DNA of 64,000 nucleotides from Imperialibacter sp040222815. Its GTDB lineage: Bacteria; Bacteroidota; Bacteroidia; Cytophagales; Cyclobacteriaceae. The stretch covers positions 202,114 to 266,113 of the forward strand of contig NZ_JAVKCH010000036.1 in NCBI RefSeq assembly GCF_040222815.1, in the 5' to 3' direction. Each line of letters begins with the position of its first letter. The stretch's first letter is position 1. Below are positions 50,353-59,296 of this stretch, one piece after another. Under the pieces are notes generated by a model. It was not told where the DNA came from. It was given only the letters and a program-made list of their open reading frames with translations, and searched no databases. The position numbers and the translations under genes were made by a program.

Positions 50353-50804
50353 AGTTGAATAGCTTCCTGAATATTATCGCAATACCTGATGTCTAGTTTT
50401 TTAACTGCTTCTGGCGACATTTTGCTGGCGATCTTCTCTCGTTCAATGGCAACGGCTGTCTTAAACCAGTTGAGATTCGGCAGTATTTTTCGATGTTGAA
50501 GTAATCCATAACGCATCATTTCCTGTTTCCAATAAAGAAAATACCATTCCATTGAAGGCTGATGAAATGTGCGCAGTGATCTTTTATCAAAAATGAATTT
50601 TGTAAAATCTCCACTTTCAATTAGAGCTGAAATTTGTTGGAACATAGAGCGAAAATGTTCTATAGGTACGTAGTCCGAAAGTAGCTGGCAAAGGACGACC
50701 TTCAAGCCAGGGTGATAGACAACCCTTGCCCAGCGGTTTTCGAAACGTAGCTGGAAACCCATTGCTTCCATGTCGGCTTCTTTCAAGTTTCTTATAGCTT
50801 CCAT
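50349..50804 (-). CDS. Hypothetical SpoIIAA/STAS-like protein
   Basis: The 151-residue cytosolic protein has alternating strand and helix (ARVVYHPGLKVVLCQLLSDYVPIEHFRSMFQQISALIESGDFTKFIFDKRSLRTF) like the small STAS-type folds found in many Bacteroidota, then an aromatic segment (WYFLYWKQEMMRYG). I cannot name the family with certainty and no active site is seen. It starts 10 bp after the coiled-coil gene and overlaps the flavin reductase gene by 4 bp. Confidence 0.6.
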   Translation of the reverse strand: MEAIRNLKEADMEAMGFQLRFENRWARVVYHPGLKVVLCQLLSDYVPIEHFRSMFQQISALIESGDFTKFIFDKRSLRTFHQPSMEWYFLYWKQEMMRYGLLQHRKILPNLNWFKTAVAIEREKIASKMSPEAVKKLDIRYCDNIQEAIQL

Positions 50805-50814
50805 AGGCGTGGCT

Positions 50815-51078
50815 TTAATGGCGGCTTTCTTTCAAGCGTGCTTTGTCCTGGATAATGTCTTCTTTGAAGGCCTTCATGTTTTGCTCAAGCTTAGACGCAT
50901 AGTCGAAAGCCGATTTAAGCATGCTTTCCTGAGAGTTTATCTGTTCTTTTAAGTAATCAAGTTCTTCGTTTAGCAATGATATCCTTTGCTCATACTGGAT
51001 TCGAAGCCTTTCTTTCTCGAGTTCAAGCCTTTTCAACTCAGTTTTAAAAATTAGAAATGCTTCCGGCGGACTTGGCAT
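50815..51078 (-). CDS. Small coiled-coil protein
   Basis: The 87-residue product is almost entirely one charged heptad-rich helix (AFLIFKTELKRLELEKERLRIQYEQRISLLNEELDYLKEQI). There is no signal peptide, cysteine or catalytic motif. It is probably a cytosolic structural or adaptor protein. It sits between the SDR gene and the STAS-like gene on the same strand. Confidence 0.6.
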   Translation of the reverse strand: MPSPPEAFLIFKTELKRLELEKERLRIQYEQRISLLNEELDYLKEQINSQESMLKSAFDYASKLEQNMKAFKEDIIQDKARLKESRH

Positions 51079-51148
51079 GAATATTACATGTTGAATGATA
51101 TACTATCTATATCTTTAAGATCGACCGAATTGTTTTGAAGAATGATGA

Positions 51149-51862
51149 TTAAATCGGTCTGATACTCGACATTCCACCATCAAGGTGCACCACTTGGCCT
51201 GTGATCCAGCTAGCGGAGGTGAGAAGGTGAATAACAGTTTCAGCCAGTTCCTGGGCAGTACCTACGTGCCCCATTGGGTTTCTTTTCTCAGCAGCGGTTC
51301 GTTTGTCCTCAGACGACAAAAGGCCGGCGGCAAGCGGAGTGTCCACAAGAGAAGGTGCAATTGTGTTCACCCTTATCCCCTGGCTCACCCACTCCGCAGC
51401 TAGCGATTTGGCAAGCCCCTCAACGGCTCCTTTGGCGGCCCCTACCGAAGCATGAAAGCCCATGCCCTGCGACACAGCCACTGTGCTAAAGAGTACGACA
51501 CTCGATTTGTCAGCAGTTTTTAGCGATGGATAAGCCCTTTGTAAGGCTTTTACTGCGCCGATGAGATTGACACTGAAGTCAAGATTGAAATCTGCCTCAG
51601 TGAGGCGGTGAAATGGCTTCAAGTTAATGGTGCCCGGGCAGTATACAAATCCGTCAAGCACTTCAGGAAGTGAGACCCCCGACCAGTCTCCGATGGTGAC
51701 GTCAAGCTGATGGCGCACCAGGTTGGCATGACTCAAAGGGCTTTGTGATCTTGAAATGCTGTGAACCGAATGCCCCATTTCAAGCAGCTTCTTCACTACC
51801 TCAAGCCCAATGCCCTTCGATCCGCCAACGACCAGATAGCTTTTTGCATTCCCGTCACTCAT
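51149..51862 (-). CDS. Short-chain dehydrogenase/reductase without the catalytic tyrosine
   Basis: The 237-residue protein has the NAD(P) motif GGSKGIG (residues 13-19), the acidic DVT motif, CPGTINLKPF in place of the usual NNAG, the catalytic serine region LFSTVAV and the C-terminal APSLVDTPLA. The active-site YxxxK is changed: the segment reads HASVGAAKGAVEG, so lysine (K144) is kept but the tyrosine is V140. An SDR subfamily with this change and otherwise normal fold is known to me by pattern. The place after folE and a PTPS-type gene suggests reduction of a pterin, like sepiapterin reductase or FolM. The activity is uncertain without the tyrosine. Confidence 0.88.
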   Translation of the reverse strand: MSDGNAKSYLVVGGSKGIGLEVVKKLLEMGHSVHSISRSQSPLSHANLVRHQLDVTIGDWSGVSLPEVLDGFVYCPGTINLKPFHRLTEADFNLDFSVNLIGAVKALQRAYPSLKTADKSSVVLFSTVAVSQGMGFHASVGAAKGAVEGLAKSLAAEWVSQGIRVNTIAPSLVDTPLAAGLLSSEDKRTAAEKRNPMGHVGTAQELAETVIHLLTSASWITGQVVHLDGGMSSIRPI

Positions 51863-51905
51863 TAGTAAATAGTTTTTTTGGTGTAGCTTATTGCTACTTC
51901 ACTAA

Positions 51906-52616
51906 CTATTTACCATTGAGATTGTTGGGCGTATTGATGTAATTCAAAAATTCTTTCTTGGTGTTTTCATCTGAAAACTTTCCGCTGAAATGTGCAGTAC
52001 CTGTTCTGCTGTTGGTGTCGCCCACTCCACGTGAAGAAACACACATGTGCACGGCATCTACCACAACTCCCACGTTGTCTGTCTTTAAAATCTTTTTCAG
52101 CTCATTGGCAATTTGCACGGTCATTCTTTCCTGTACCTGAGGCCTTTTTGCATAATACTGAACAATACGGTTGATTTTTGATAAGCCTATCACCTTCCCA
52201 CTGGAAATGTATGCCACATGAGCCTTGCCATAAATAGGCACAAAATGATGCTCGCAATACGAATAGAAGGTAATGTCACGTTCTACCAGCATTTCATTGT
52301 ACTCGTATTTGTTGTCAAACAGCTTTGCTGTAGGCTTGTTTTTTGGGTTTAAGCCGCTGAATACCTCCTTAACATACATTTTAGCGACTCTATTCGGAGT
52401 ACCTTTCAGGCTGTCGTCGGTCAGATCCATGCCCAAAATATGCATGATCTCCCTGAAGTGCTTGGCAATAAGCTCCATTTTGAGATCGTCATCCATCTCG
52501 AAAGCATCGGCCCTTAGTGGTGTCTCGTAGGAGGTCGCCACATGATCATCTTCCATGTCGTCTATGTCCAATGCCTGGCTAGGCTGGGTACTCAACAAAG
52601 TTTCTTTCTGTTTCAT
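51906..52616 (-). CDS. folE: GTP cyclohydrolase I
   Basis: The 236-residue enzyme opens the guanine ring of GTP and forms 7,8-dihydroneopterin triphosphate, the first step of folate and tetrahydrobiopterin synthesis. Zinc ligands C121 and H124 (YCEHHFVPIYG) and C192 (HMCVSSRGV) are present, as are GLSKINRIVQYYAKRPQVQERMT and the C-terminal FSGKFSD. An N-terminal acidic extension of about 45 residues is not conserved; the methionine at residue 21 would be an alternative start that avoids the 38-bp overlap with the upstream gene. The overlap suggests coupled expression with the PTPS-type gene. Confidence 0.96.
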   Translation of the reverse strand: MKQKETLLSTQPSQALDIDDMEDDHVATSYETPLRADAFEMDDDLKMELIAKHFREIMHILGMDLTDDSLKGTPNRVAKMYVKEVFSGLNPKNKPTAKLFDNKYEYNEMLVERDITFYSYCEHHFVPIYGKAHVAYISSGKVIGLSKINRIVQYYAKRPQVQERMTVQIANELKKILKTDNVGVVVDAVHMCVSSRGVGDTNSRTGTAHFSGKFSDENTKKEFLNYINTPNNLNGK

Positions 52617-52986
52617 AAAGGGTAATTTTTAAATCAAGTTTGCTGTCAATCCTGGCTCTCAACAGGTCATAGATTACAATCGCAATATTTTCAGCAGTTG
52701 GATTCAAAGAGCGAAACTCTTCCACGTCGATGTTTAAGTTTTTGTGGTCAAATTTTCTCGTCACATGTTCTTTCACCAGATCGCTTAATACTTTCATATC
52801 AAACACGTACCCTGTTTCAGGGTCAGGCTCTCCCACCAGCTTTACCACCAAATCGTAATTGTGTCCGTGATAATTGCCATTATTGCACTTTCCAAAAACC
52901 TCTCTGTTCTTTTCTTCACTCCAGGCCGGATTGTTGAGCCTGTGGGCTGCATTAAAATGTTCTTTTCTGTAGACTGCTACCTTCAT
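52579..52986 (-). CDS. 6-pyruvoyl-tetrahydropterin synthase / 6-carboxytetrahydropterin synthase homologue
   Basis: The 135-residue enzyme has the zinc histidines H15 (FNAAHRL), H40 and H42 (YHGHNYDLVV) and active-site C34 in FGKCNNGNYHGHNY. That segment is closer to the PTPS type (FGKCNN followed by HGHNY) than to QueD, where the cysteine and HGH motif are spaced differently. It also has DFDMK-like VFDMKVLSDLV and KFDHKNLN. It works on dihydroneopterin triphosphate, giving pyruvoyl-tetrahydropterin (biopterin branch) or carboxy-tetrahydropterin (queuosine branch). The downstream folE and SDR genes favour the biopterin-like branch. It starts this gene cluster. Confidence 0.9.
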   Translation of the reverse strand: MKVAVYRKEHFNAAHRLNNPAWSEEKNREVFGKCNNGNYHGHNYDLVVKLVGEPDPETGYVFDMKVLSDLVKEHVTRKFDHKNLNIDVEEFRSLNPTAENIAIVIYDLLRARIDSKLDLKITLYETERNFVEYPA

Positions 52987-53129
52987 TCAGGAGTATTTGA
53001 AATTCTATAAACGTTTATTTGGTAAATAAGTGCAATAATTCCTGTTAATAGAATCAATTAGTCAGCAAACATTATGAAGAGTCAACTTGTTTAATTTTTT
53101 TAACAATAGATTAAACAATCCTTCAAAGC

Positions 53130-54581
53130 ATGGAGAATAGAGTGGATGTATGTGTGGTTGGAAGTGGAATGGGTGGTTTAACAAGCGCTGCTCTGTTGGC
53201 CCAGAAAGGACTAACGGTGGCTGTGTTAGAGCAAAATTACCTGCCAGGAGGATGCACAAGTTCGTATTGGCGCAAGGGTTTCGTTTTTGAAACTGGCGCT
53301 ACCACACTGGTTGGCCTGGATGAAGGAATGCCCCTGAAGCATCTTTTGGACAAGACAGGCATCCCGCTCTCTGCCAGAAAGCTTGCCTTGCCTATGCAGG
53401 TGGTGTTGGCAGACGGAACAGTCATCAACCGACATGAAGCTATTGAAGACTGGATTAAAGAGGCAGAGAGGGTTTTTGGAAGCAAGGGCCAGCGACCATT
53501 TTGGGAGTTTTGTTACAAAGTCAGCAAGTTTGTTTGGAATGCCTCGCTTCGCTTCCGGGAATTTCCCCCGTCGTCTTTTTCGGAGCTTATGAAATTGGCT
53601 TCTAATGCTCGCATAACCGATTTTAGCTATGCCAGGTGGAGCTTCTATTCTATTGCAGACCTTCTTCAAAAATATGGACTCGATCAAAATGAACGATTTG
53701 TTGCATTCGTTAACGAACAGCTACTCATCACCGCTCAAAATCACATGGAGGAGGTGAATGTGCTTTTTGGGGCAACAGCCCTGTGCTACACTAACTATGG
53801 CAATTATTATCTGGATGGGGGCATGATCAATCTTGTAAACCCTTTGGTAAATTATATTGAGGGCAGGGGAGGAGTAGTTGCTTTGAGGTGCCGGGTAGAG
53901 AAGATAGTAGCCGACGGAGAGAGATACACTATTGGCACCTCAAAGGGCACTTTTGACTCCAGGTTTGTGATAGGGGCTATCCCAATTAACAATCTTAGGG
54001 AGTTGTTTCCACAAGTGCTGCAGAGAGGAGCAAAGGATATGCCATCGCAGATGCTGAACAGTGCCTTTCAGCTTAGTTTTGGTTTTAGGCCTAGAAGACA
54101 ATTCGATGCTATTCACTACCAAATTCATCTCAAGGAACCGTTAAGTGGAATAAAATCCAGGAGCATTTTTTTAAGCGTAAGCCACCCCCTTGACGAAACC
54201 CGGTCAGATGTGGAAGGCCTGATGGTGGCGTCGGTCACTACTCATATTCCACACCCCGGAGGCACTGAAATTGCCAGCGATATTTTGGAAAAGGAAATCA
54301 TCGACACCCTCGAGCACCATGGTTTTCTGGAGCGAAAGGATATCGTTTACAAACACAACTCTGGGCCAAAGGCCTGGGAAAAGTGGACTGGAAGAAAATG
54401 GGGTTTCGTGGGCGGTTATCCACAATATATGAAAATCAGGCCCTGGCAAATGGTCAACAGCAGGCTTGGGCCGAAAGGAGTTTACTTGTGTGGTGACACC
54501 GCCTATCCTGGGCAGGGAATTCCGGGAACAGTTTTGAGTGGGATCATTGCAGCTGAAAAACTTTCGAGGGATTGGCTCTGA
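53130..54581 (+). CDS. FAD-dependent oxidoreductase of the phytoene desaturase/isomerase type
   Basis: The 483-residue flavoprotein has an N-terminal dinucleotide motif (VCVVGSGMGGLTSAALLAQKGLTVAVLEQ, residues 7-36) followed by GGCTSSYWRKGFVFETGATTL, and a C-terminal FAD motif (GVYLCGDTAYPGQGIPGTVLSGIIAAEKL). The layout is that of carotenoid desaturases, CrtISO-like isomerases and all-trans-retinol saturases, which desaturate, isomerise or saturate polyenes. No other carotenoid gene is adjacent, so the substrate is open. It is divergent from the pterin cluster with a 143-bp shared spacer. Confidence 0.88.
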   Translation: MENRVDVCVVGSGMGGLTSAALLAQKGLTVAVLEQNYLPGGCTSSYWRKGFVFETGATTLVGLDEGMPLKHLLDKTGIPLSARKLALPMQVVLADGTVINRHEAIEDWIKEAERVFGSKGQRPFWEFCYKVSKFVWNASLRFREFPPSSFSELMKLASNARITDFSYARWSFYSIADLLQKYGLDQNERFVAFVNEQLLITAQNHMEEVNVLFGATALCYTNYGNYYLDGGMINLVNPLVNYIEGRGGVVALRCRVEKIVADGERYTIGTSKGTFDSRFVIGAIPINNLRELFPQVLQRGAKDMPSQMLNSAFQLSFGFRPRRQFDAIHYQIHLKEPLSGIKSRSIFLSVSHPLDETRSDVEGLMVASVTTHIPHPGGTEIASDILEKEIIDTLEHHGFLERKDIVYKHNSGPKAWEKWTGRKWGFVGGYPQYMKIRPWQMVNSRLGPKGVYLCGDTAYPGQGIPGTVLSGIIAAEKLSRDWL

Positions 54582-54683
54582 ATTTTTTTCAATCCAAACG
54601 ATTTTTGTATTAATCTTGCTTTCTCATACGCTTTCGGAATTTTTCTCCGGGAATGGGGGTTTCACTTTTTAAACTGTAAGGAA

Positions 54684-55340
54684 GTGACTTTTCAAGAGCT
54701 AGAAACAAAAATTCAAGAGTATACGGCAGAGGGGAAGAAGTTATTTACAACCTCCTCTTTTCAAACGCACAGCCTGGTAATGCTTCATATGCTGAGCAGG
54801 ATAGACAACTCGATCCCAGTCTATTTTATCAATACAGGCTATCTTTTTCCGGACACTATCGCTTTTAAGGATCAGGTGGCCAAGGAGTTTGGAATGAAAG
54901 TGCTTGATGTAAAATCGAGCATGCCAAGAAACATGCAGGTAGGTAACGATGGTAAACTATTGTTTACAAGTGACCCAGACTACTGCTGCTACATCAATAA
55001 AACGCAACCAACCGATGCTTTGCTTCAAGAGCACGACATTTGGATCAATGGAGTAAGAGCGGATCAAAGCGCCGTAAGGGCGGCTATGAAAGTGGAGCAA
55101 CCGGCTCCGCATAACACGTTTCGGTTCCATCCTATGCTGGACTGGAATGCCAAAATGATTTTTCAATACATAAGGGAACATAATTTGCCGAGGCATCCCA
55201 TGGATGCCAAAGGCTATATGAGTATAGGCTGTGAACCCTGCACCCGTAAAGTGGATCCTGAAATGCAGGAACGTGAAGCCAGATGGTTTGGGATGAAAAA
55301 GACAGAATGCGGTTTACATACCGACCTAATCAGTAAATAG
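54684..55340 (+). CDS. cysH: Adenylylsulfate (APS)-type sulfate reductase, CysH family
   Basis: The 218-residue enzyme reduces activated sulfate to sulfite with thioredoxin. It has CC at 101-102 (DYCCYINK) and C183-x-x-C186 (IGCEPCTRK), the four ligands of a [4Fe-4S] cluster that mark APS-reducing enzymes, and the catalytic C209 in KKTECGLH. The PP-loop is of the short type (FTTSSFQTHS). The start codon is GTG at 54684; the next ATG at residue 33 would remove the substrate loop, so GTG is preferred. Its stop is followed directly by the ATG of the epimerase gene. No sulfate transport or cysDN genes are nearby. Confidence 0.9.
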   Translation: MTFQELETKIQEYTAEGKKLFTTSSFQTHSLVMLHMLSRIDNSIPVYFINTGYLFPDTIAFKDQVAKEFGMKVLDVKSSMPRNMQVGNDGKLLFTSDPDYCCYINKTQPTDALLQEHDIWINGVRADQSAVRAAMKVEQPAPHNTFRFHPMLDWNAKMIFQYIREHNLPRHPMDAKGYMSIGCEPCTRKVDPEMQEREARWFGMKKTECGLHTDLISK

Positions 55341-56264
55341 ATGCGAGTATTAATTACAGGAGGAGCCGGGTATATTGGAACCCAGGTGGTAGGGAATTTG
55401 TGCCAACAGCCCGAGGTTGAGAAGATCATTGTGTATGATAACCTGAGCAAAGGCAACTTCAACTTTTTCTTTGGTCAAAAGTACCCTGGCCACGAAAGAA
55501 TAAAGCTGGTGTCGGCTGAATTGCTTGACAGCAGAACCCTAAGAAAGCATTTGAAAGAAGTTGATGCCGTGATCCATTTAGCGGCAAGGGTAACGACGCC
55601 ATTTGCCAATACCGACTCACACTTTTACGAGCAGGTGAACCACTGGGGAACGGCCGAGCTGGTGTATGCAGTTGAAGAGATGGACAATGTGAAGAAACTC
55701 ATATACACCAGCAGTACCGCCGTTTATGGTGCCAGTGAGGAGCTCGCCACCGAACGAGCCGACACTGATCCGTCGACTTTCTATGGTATTTCGAAGCATA
55801 GGGGAGAGGAACACGTGGTTCGCCTGGGTGCAAACAAGGACGCTGTTATATTACGGTGTGGTAATGTATATGGCTACAATAAGAGCATGAGGTTCGACGC
55901 CGTCATCAACCGGTTTATGTTTGATGCCAACTTCGGCAATCGAATCCAGATTTTTGGCAACGGCAAACAAGCCAGGGCTTTTATACATGTGACGCACGTT
56001 GCCGAGATTATCAAGGAAACTTTACTGAAGCAGGTGCCCTCCGGAATCTATAATGTTGTTGATAAGAACTTGCCCATTCTGGACATAGTGGATGCTATGA
56101 AGGAAATGTTTCCCGAACTTGAATACACTTTCATTAACCAGCACATCAGCCTTATGGAATTAAAAGTGAGCCCTGAGACCCTGCTGGCAGATTATATCAA
56201 CATGCCTCACCCGGAAAGCCTGAGGCAGGAACTACTTGAGTTCAAGGAGAAGTTCTCTTTTTGA
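55341..56264 (+). CDS. NAD-dependent sugar epimerase/dehydratase (GalE-like SDR)
   Basis: The 307-residue protein has the nucleotide-binding GGAGYIG (residues 7-13), the catalytic Y148xxxK152 (TFYGISKHRGEE), serine in IYTSSTAVYG, HLAARVT and a C-terminal substrate part with HVTHVAEII and GIYNVVDKN. It acts on a nucleotide-linked sugar. The ATG follows the stop codon of cysH without a gap, so the two are cotranscribed. A sulfonated sugar or lipid pathway could use both, but nothing in the sequence proves it. Confidence 0.9.
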   Translation: MRVLITGGAGYIGTQVVGNLCQQPEVEKIIVYDNLSKGNFNFFFGQKYPGHERIKLVSAELLDSRTLRKHLKEVDAVIHLAARVTTPFANTDSHFYEQVNHWGTAELVYAVEEMDNVKKLIYTSSTAVYGASEELATERADTDPSTFYGISKHRGEEHVVRLGANKDAVILRCGNVYGYNKSMRFDAVINRFMFDANFGNRIQIFGNGKQARAFIHVTHVAEIIKETLLKQVPSGIYNVVDKNLPILDIVDAMKEMFPELEYTFINQHISLMELKVSPETLLADYINMPHPESLRQELLEFKEKFSF

Positions 56265-56759
56265 AAGATGCAGGCTACGGCTTCTTTTCGAGCTGATAGT
56301 CAAGGGTTTGCCTTTATGTGTTTTAGAGGTAATCGAGTCTGTAGTGTGGCGACTGCGGATTCTTGCCGTTAGCGTTAAATGAGCTACCAGAAGCTGTGTG
56401 GGAATCAATCTGGAGTTTGAGTTCAGCCACAGAGCGTGACCGTGGGGCTATTTGTTCGTATAGGTTACCTTTCTTTTTGCCTTTCAATTGTATCTGTCGA
56501 GGTTTCTAAGGTTGATTCTTCCACGCTTGGTTTCCAGGGCTTATCCAGTAATTAAGTCGGTTTAGCTTAAGATATTGTCAATTCGTCGAATTTCAGTCGT
56601 CAGACACAACCCTTCAACTAGCTTTACATTCTTCAAGGTTCATACATAGTTATTTTAAATAATGCATTGGCATTCGTTTTTGCCATTACCAAAACCTATT
56701 CAAATGCTTTGCCTGTCTATTTTATGTTCAATCTACAAAGAGTGTCCTCTCATTTGAAA
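56265..56759. other. Intergenic region before the PorE-like gene
   Basis: No gene, tRNA or clear repeat is seen in about 490 bp; the frame of the downstream gene is open from 56667 but those first codons precede the signal peptide. The last 120 bp are A+T-rich and probably hold the promoter. Confidence 0.5.
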
Positions 56760-58898
56760 ATGAAAATTAAAGCAAGAATCATAAGCTTTTTATTTGTTTC
56801 TCTTAGTTTAACTGCCTCGGCGCAGTTTAACCCTCTGGCAAGTTCAATCAAGCGAGCAGACCTGAAATATGATCAGTTTGCCTATTCCAGGGCTGTTGAC
56901 TACTATAAGTATGCTTATCAGAAGGACTCACTAAATGAGCGGCTGGTGTCGCAGATTGGTATGTGCTACGTGAAACTTAACAACTCAACTGAGGCAGAGG
57001 TTTGGTTAAAAATATTGTTAAAGAAATGGCCAGGTACTGACAGCCAATATAAATACCTGCTGGCTCAGCAGTTGAGTAAGAATAAAAAATACGATGAGGC
57101 AACCTACTGGTATGGTGTTTCCGATAGGGATGATATGGCCAAGGAGAAAATCAGGGGGATAGAAAGTCTCGGTAAGCTTTTGAGAGACAGCAGTAAGTAC
57201 GAGGTAAGCGCTTTTGAACACAATTCGCCCCAAAGTGATTTTTCACCTATGTATTTTGAAAAGGGCATTGCTTTTCTATCATCCAGAAAAGAAGAGAAAT
57301 GGGTTAAGGAAACTTATAACTGGGATGAATCAAATTACTTGGATTTCTACTCATTTGATCCTTATGACACGACAATGCCGATTAAAAAATTAGCAATAGT
57401 TAACCCGAGTTATCATGAAGGGCCCGGTGAAGTTTTTGCTTCAGGAAACGGAATTGTTTTCACCAGAAACGGTCTTCAAGAAGCTAATTTAAGAAGAGGT
57501 GGAAAACGAGTTGCTAGGCTACAGATATATTTTTCTTATCGTGATGCCAGCGGAAAATGGCTGAATCCCATCCCTTTCAAGTACAATGATAACAACTACT
57601 CTCTTGGTCATCCGACAATAAGTAGTGATGAGAAGACACTAATTTTTTCGTCGGACATGCCTGGTGGCTTCGGTGCCACAGATCTTTATATTTCAAAGAT
57701 GCTTCCAGACAGCACCTGGTCGAAACCGGAGAACCTTGGTTCAAAAATCAATACGGCAGGTAATGAAATGTTCCCCTATCTCGAAAAAAATCAACTTTAT
57801 TTTGCAAGCGATGGGCATATGGGGCTGGGTGGTCTGGATCTCTATGTTGCAGACTTAGTTGCTTTGGGCACGCAGACCCCGTCCAACCTGGGAGCACCAC
57901 TGAACAGCAGTAAGGATGACTTTGGTTTAATCGCCGACGCCGGTTTTAGAGCAGGCTATTTTTCATCGGATAGAAATGGGAATGATGACATTTTTAGGTT
58001 TTCAACTAATTATACCAAAGTTGTCGGGTGTGTGTTGACTCTGGTTGACTCCATGCCAATTTCAGGAGCCATGGTGAATAGATTTGGGAATAATGGTGAG
58101 CTGGTTGAAACTTTACTATCCAATTCTAAGGGTGAATTTTTCTTTGAGATTCCCAACAATTCCCGACTAAAACTGACGGCGGAGAAGTCGTCATATTATT
58201 TGCATGAAGGAATAGTTGAGCATGTATCTGGTCAAAGTTTGGAAACAAAGCTGCCGCCAATCTTTCTTTTTCAACCTATTGTGGGGTTAGATGTGGTCGA
58301 TATTGCAACGATGTCAAAGATTGAGGGAGCGATACAAACTATAAGGAAACTCCCTGACACTGAACCGACTAAACCAATTAGCGATGGGGGTATGCAGTTC
58401 GTGGCACTTCCCGGAGCTAGATACGAAATATTGACTTCCGTTGAAGGGTACTATACCAAACGAGATACTGTTGAAGTGCCACTGACAACAATTCCATTTG
58501 TATCGCACATAACAAAACTTAGTAAGATTTTGGTGGGTGAGAGTATAAGGCTGGATCATATTTTTTATGATAGCAACAGTGCGAGCCTCAGACCTGAATC
58601 CGAGACGGAATTGGATAAGGTGTCCATATTTATGAGTGACAACCCCCACCTCAAAATTGAGCTGGGCTCTCATACGGATTCAAGAGGATCTGCGTCATAC
58701 AACCTCAGTCTTTCTCAAAAACGAGCTGAGTCAGCAGCCAAATTTTTAATACTTCAGGGTGTGGCTGCAAATCGGATTGTGCCGAAAGGCTATGGAGAAA
58801 GTAAAGTACTCAACGGTTGTGGAGATGGTGTTGCTTGCTCAGCAGACGAGCATCAGGAAAACAGGCGCACGGAAATAAAGATTTTGGAAGTAAACTGA
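56760..58898 (+). CDS. PorE-like OmpA-family protein with TPR and beta-propeller
   Basis: From the ATG at 56760 the product has 712 residues with a signal peptide (MKIKARIISFLFVSLSLTASAQ). The order of domains is TPR (about 30-115, FAYSRAVDYYKYAYQKDSLNERLVSQIGMCYVKL), a PD40/WD40-like propeller (about 150-410, GHPTISSDEKTLIFSSDMPGGFGATDLYI), a carboxypeptidase-like domain (about 420-500) and an OmpA C-terminal peptidoglycan-binding domain (about 595-710, IFYDSNSASLRPESETELDKV, then GSHTDSRGSASYNLSLSQKRAESAAKFL). This is the layout of the T9SS component PorE and its paralogues. It may anchor a surface system to peptidoglycan. The giant Ig-repeat gene follows on the same strand. Many genomes have several such paralogues, so it need not be PorE itself. 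Confidence 0.88.
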   Translation: MKIKARIISFLFVSLSLTASAQFNPLASSIKRADLKYDQFAYSRAVDYYKYAYQKDSLNERLVSQIGMCYVKLNNSTEAEVWLKILLKKWPGTDSQYKYLLAQQLSKNKKYDEATYWYGVSDRDDMAKEKIRGIESLGKLLRDSSKYEVSAFEHNSPQSDFSPMYFEKGIAFLSSRKEEKWVKETYNWDESNYLDFYSFDPYDTTMPIKKLAIVNPSYHEGPGEVFASGNGIVFTRNGLQEANLRRGGKRVARLQIYFSYRDASGKWLNPIPFKYNDNNYSLGHPTISSDEKTLIFSSDMPGGFGATDLYISKMLPDSTWSKPENLGSKINTAGNEMFPYLEKNQLYFASDGHMGLGGLDLYVADLVALGTQTPSNLGAPLNSSKDDFGLIADAGFRAGYFSSDRNGNDDIFRFSTNYTKVVGCVLTLVDSMPISGAMVNRFGNNGELVETLLSNSKGEFFFEIPNNSRLKLTAEKSSYYLHEGIVEHVSGQSLETKLPPIFLFQPIVGLDVVDIATMSKIEGAIQTIRKLPDTEPTKPISDGGMQFVALPGARYEILTSVEGYYTKRDTVEVPLTTIPFVSHITKLSKILVGESIRLDHIFYDSNSASLRPESETELDKVSIFMSDNPHLKIELGSHTDSRGSASYNLSLSQKRAESAAKFLILQGVAANRIVPKGYGESKVLNGCGDGVACSADEHQENRRTEIKILEVN

Positions 58899-59296
58899 CC
58901 ACAAACCATTGAGGTATAGAAAATAGGATTCTACTCCTAGTTGTCGCTTGAAACCTGGTATTCCAGGTTTTCTGAGAGTAGTTCCATAGCTAATACATGG
59001 AAGGTGTGTTCGACATATAATGTATTTCCGAGCCTTTGAGAAAACAGACTGCCTACCGCATCAGGAGCGCTCCGCTACAAATCTCAATTTTTCAGGTGTC
59101 TGCCATTTCCTGGAGCAATTAGCCTGAGAAGATTTTTATTCGTGATCTTATCCTCGGCTAAAGCACAGACATTGCAAGTCGTCGAGAGTTTACCATCGTT
59201 CACCTGTTAGTGATGTCGTTCTATCGAAAGATGTAAGCTAGTGAGGTTAGCAAGCAATAGCTTCACATCATATTTGAACCGTTTACTCAATCCTTT
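58899..59296. other. Intergenic region with a small hairpin
   Basis: No gene is seen. AAACCTGG (58951-58958) pairs with CCAGGTTT (58963-58970) around TATT, with T residues at the end of the stem; it is a plausible weak terminator for the PorE-like gene. The remaining 320 bp before the giant gene hold no clear repeat; a sequence CATATTTG near 59269 resembles the Bacteroidota -7 box. Confidence 0.45.
58951..58971 (+). terminator. Weak terminator after the PorE-like gene
   Basis: An 8-bp perfect stem with a 4-base loop and only four T residues lies 53 bp after the stop codon. Confidence 0.45.

Noticed and set aside
51149..51862. SDR as an inactive pseudogene because the tyrosine is missing
   Set aside because: The frame is intact with full length, conserved cofactor motif and conserved lysine, and SDR groups with this change exist; a changed mechanism or role is more likely than loss.
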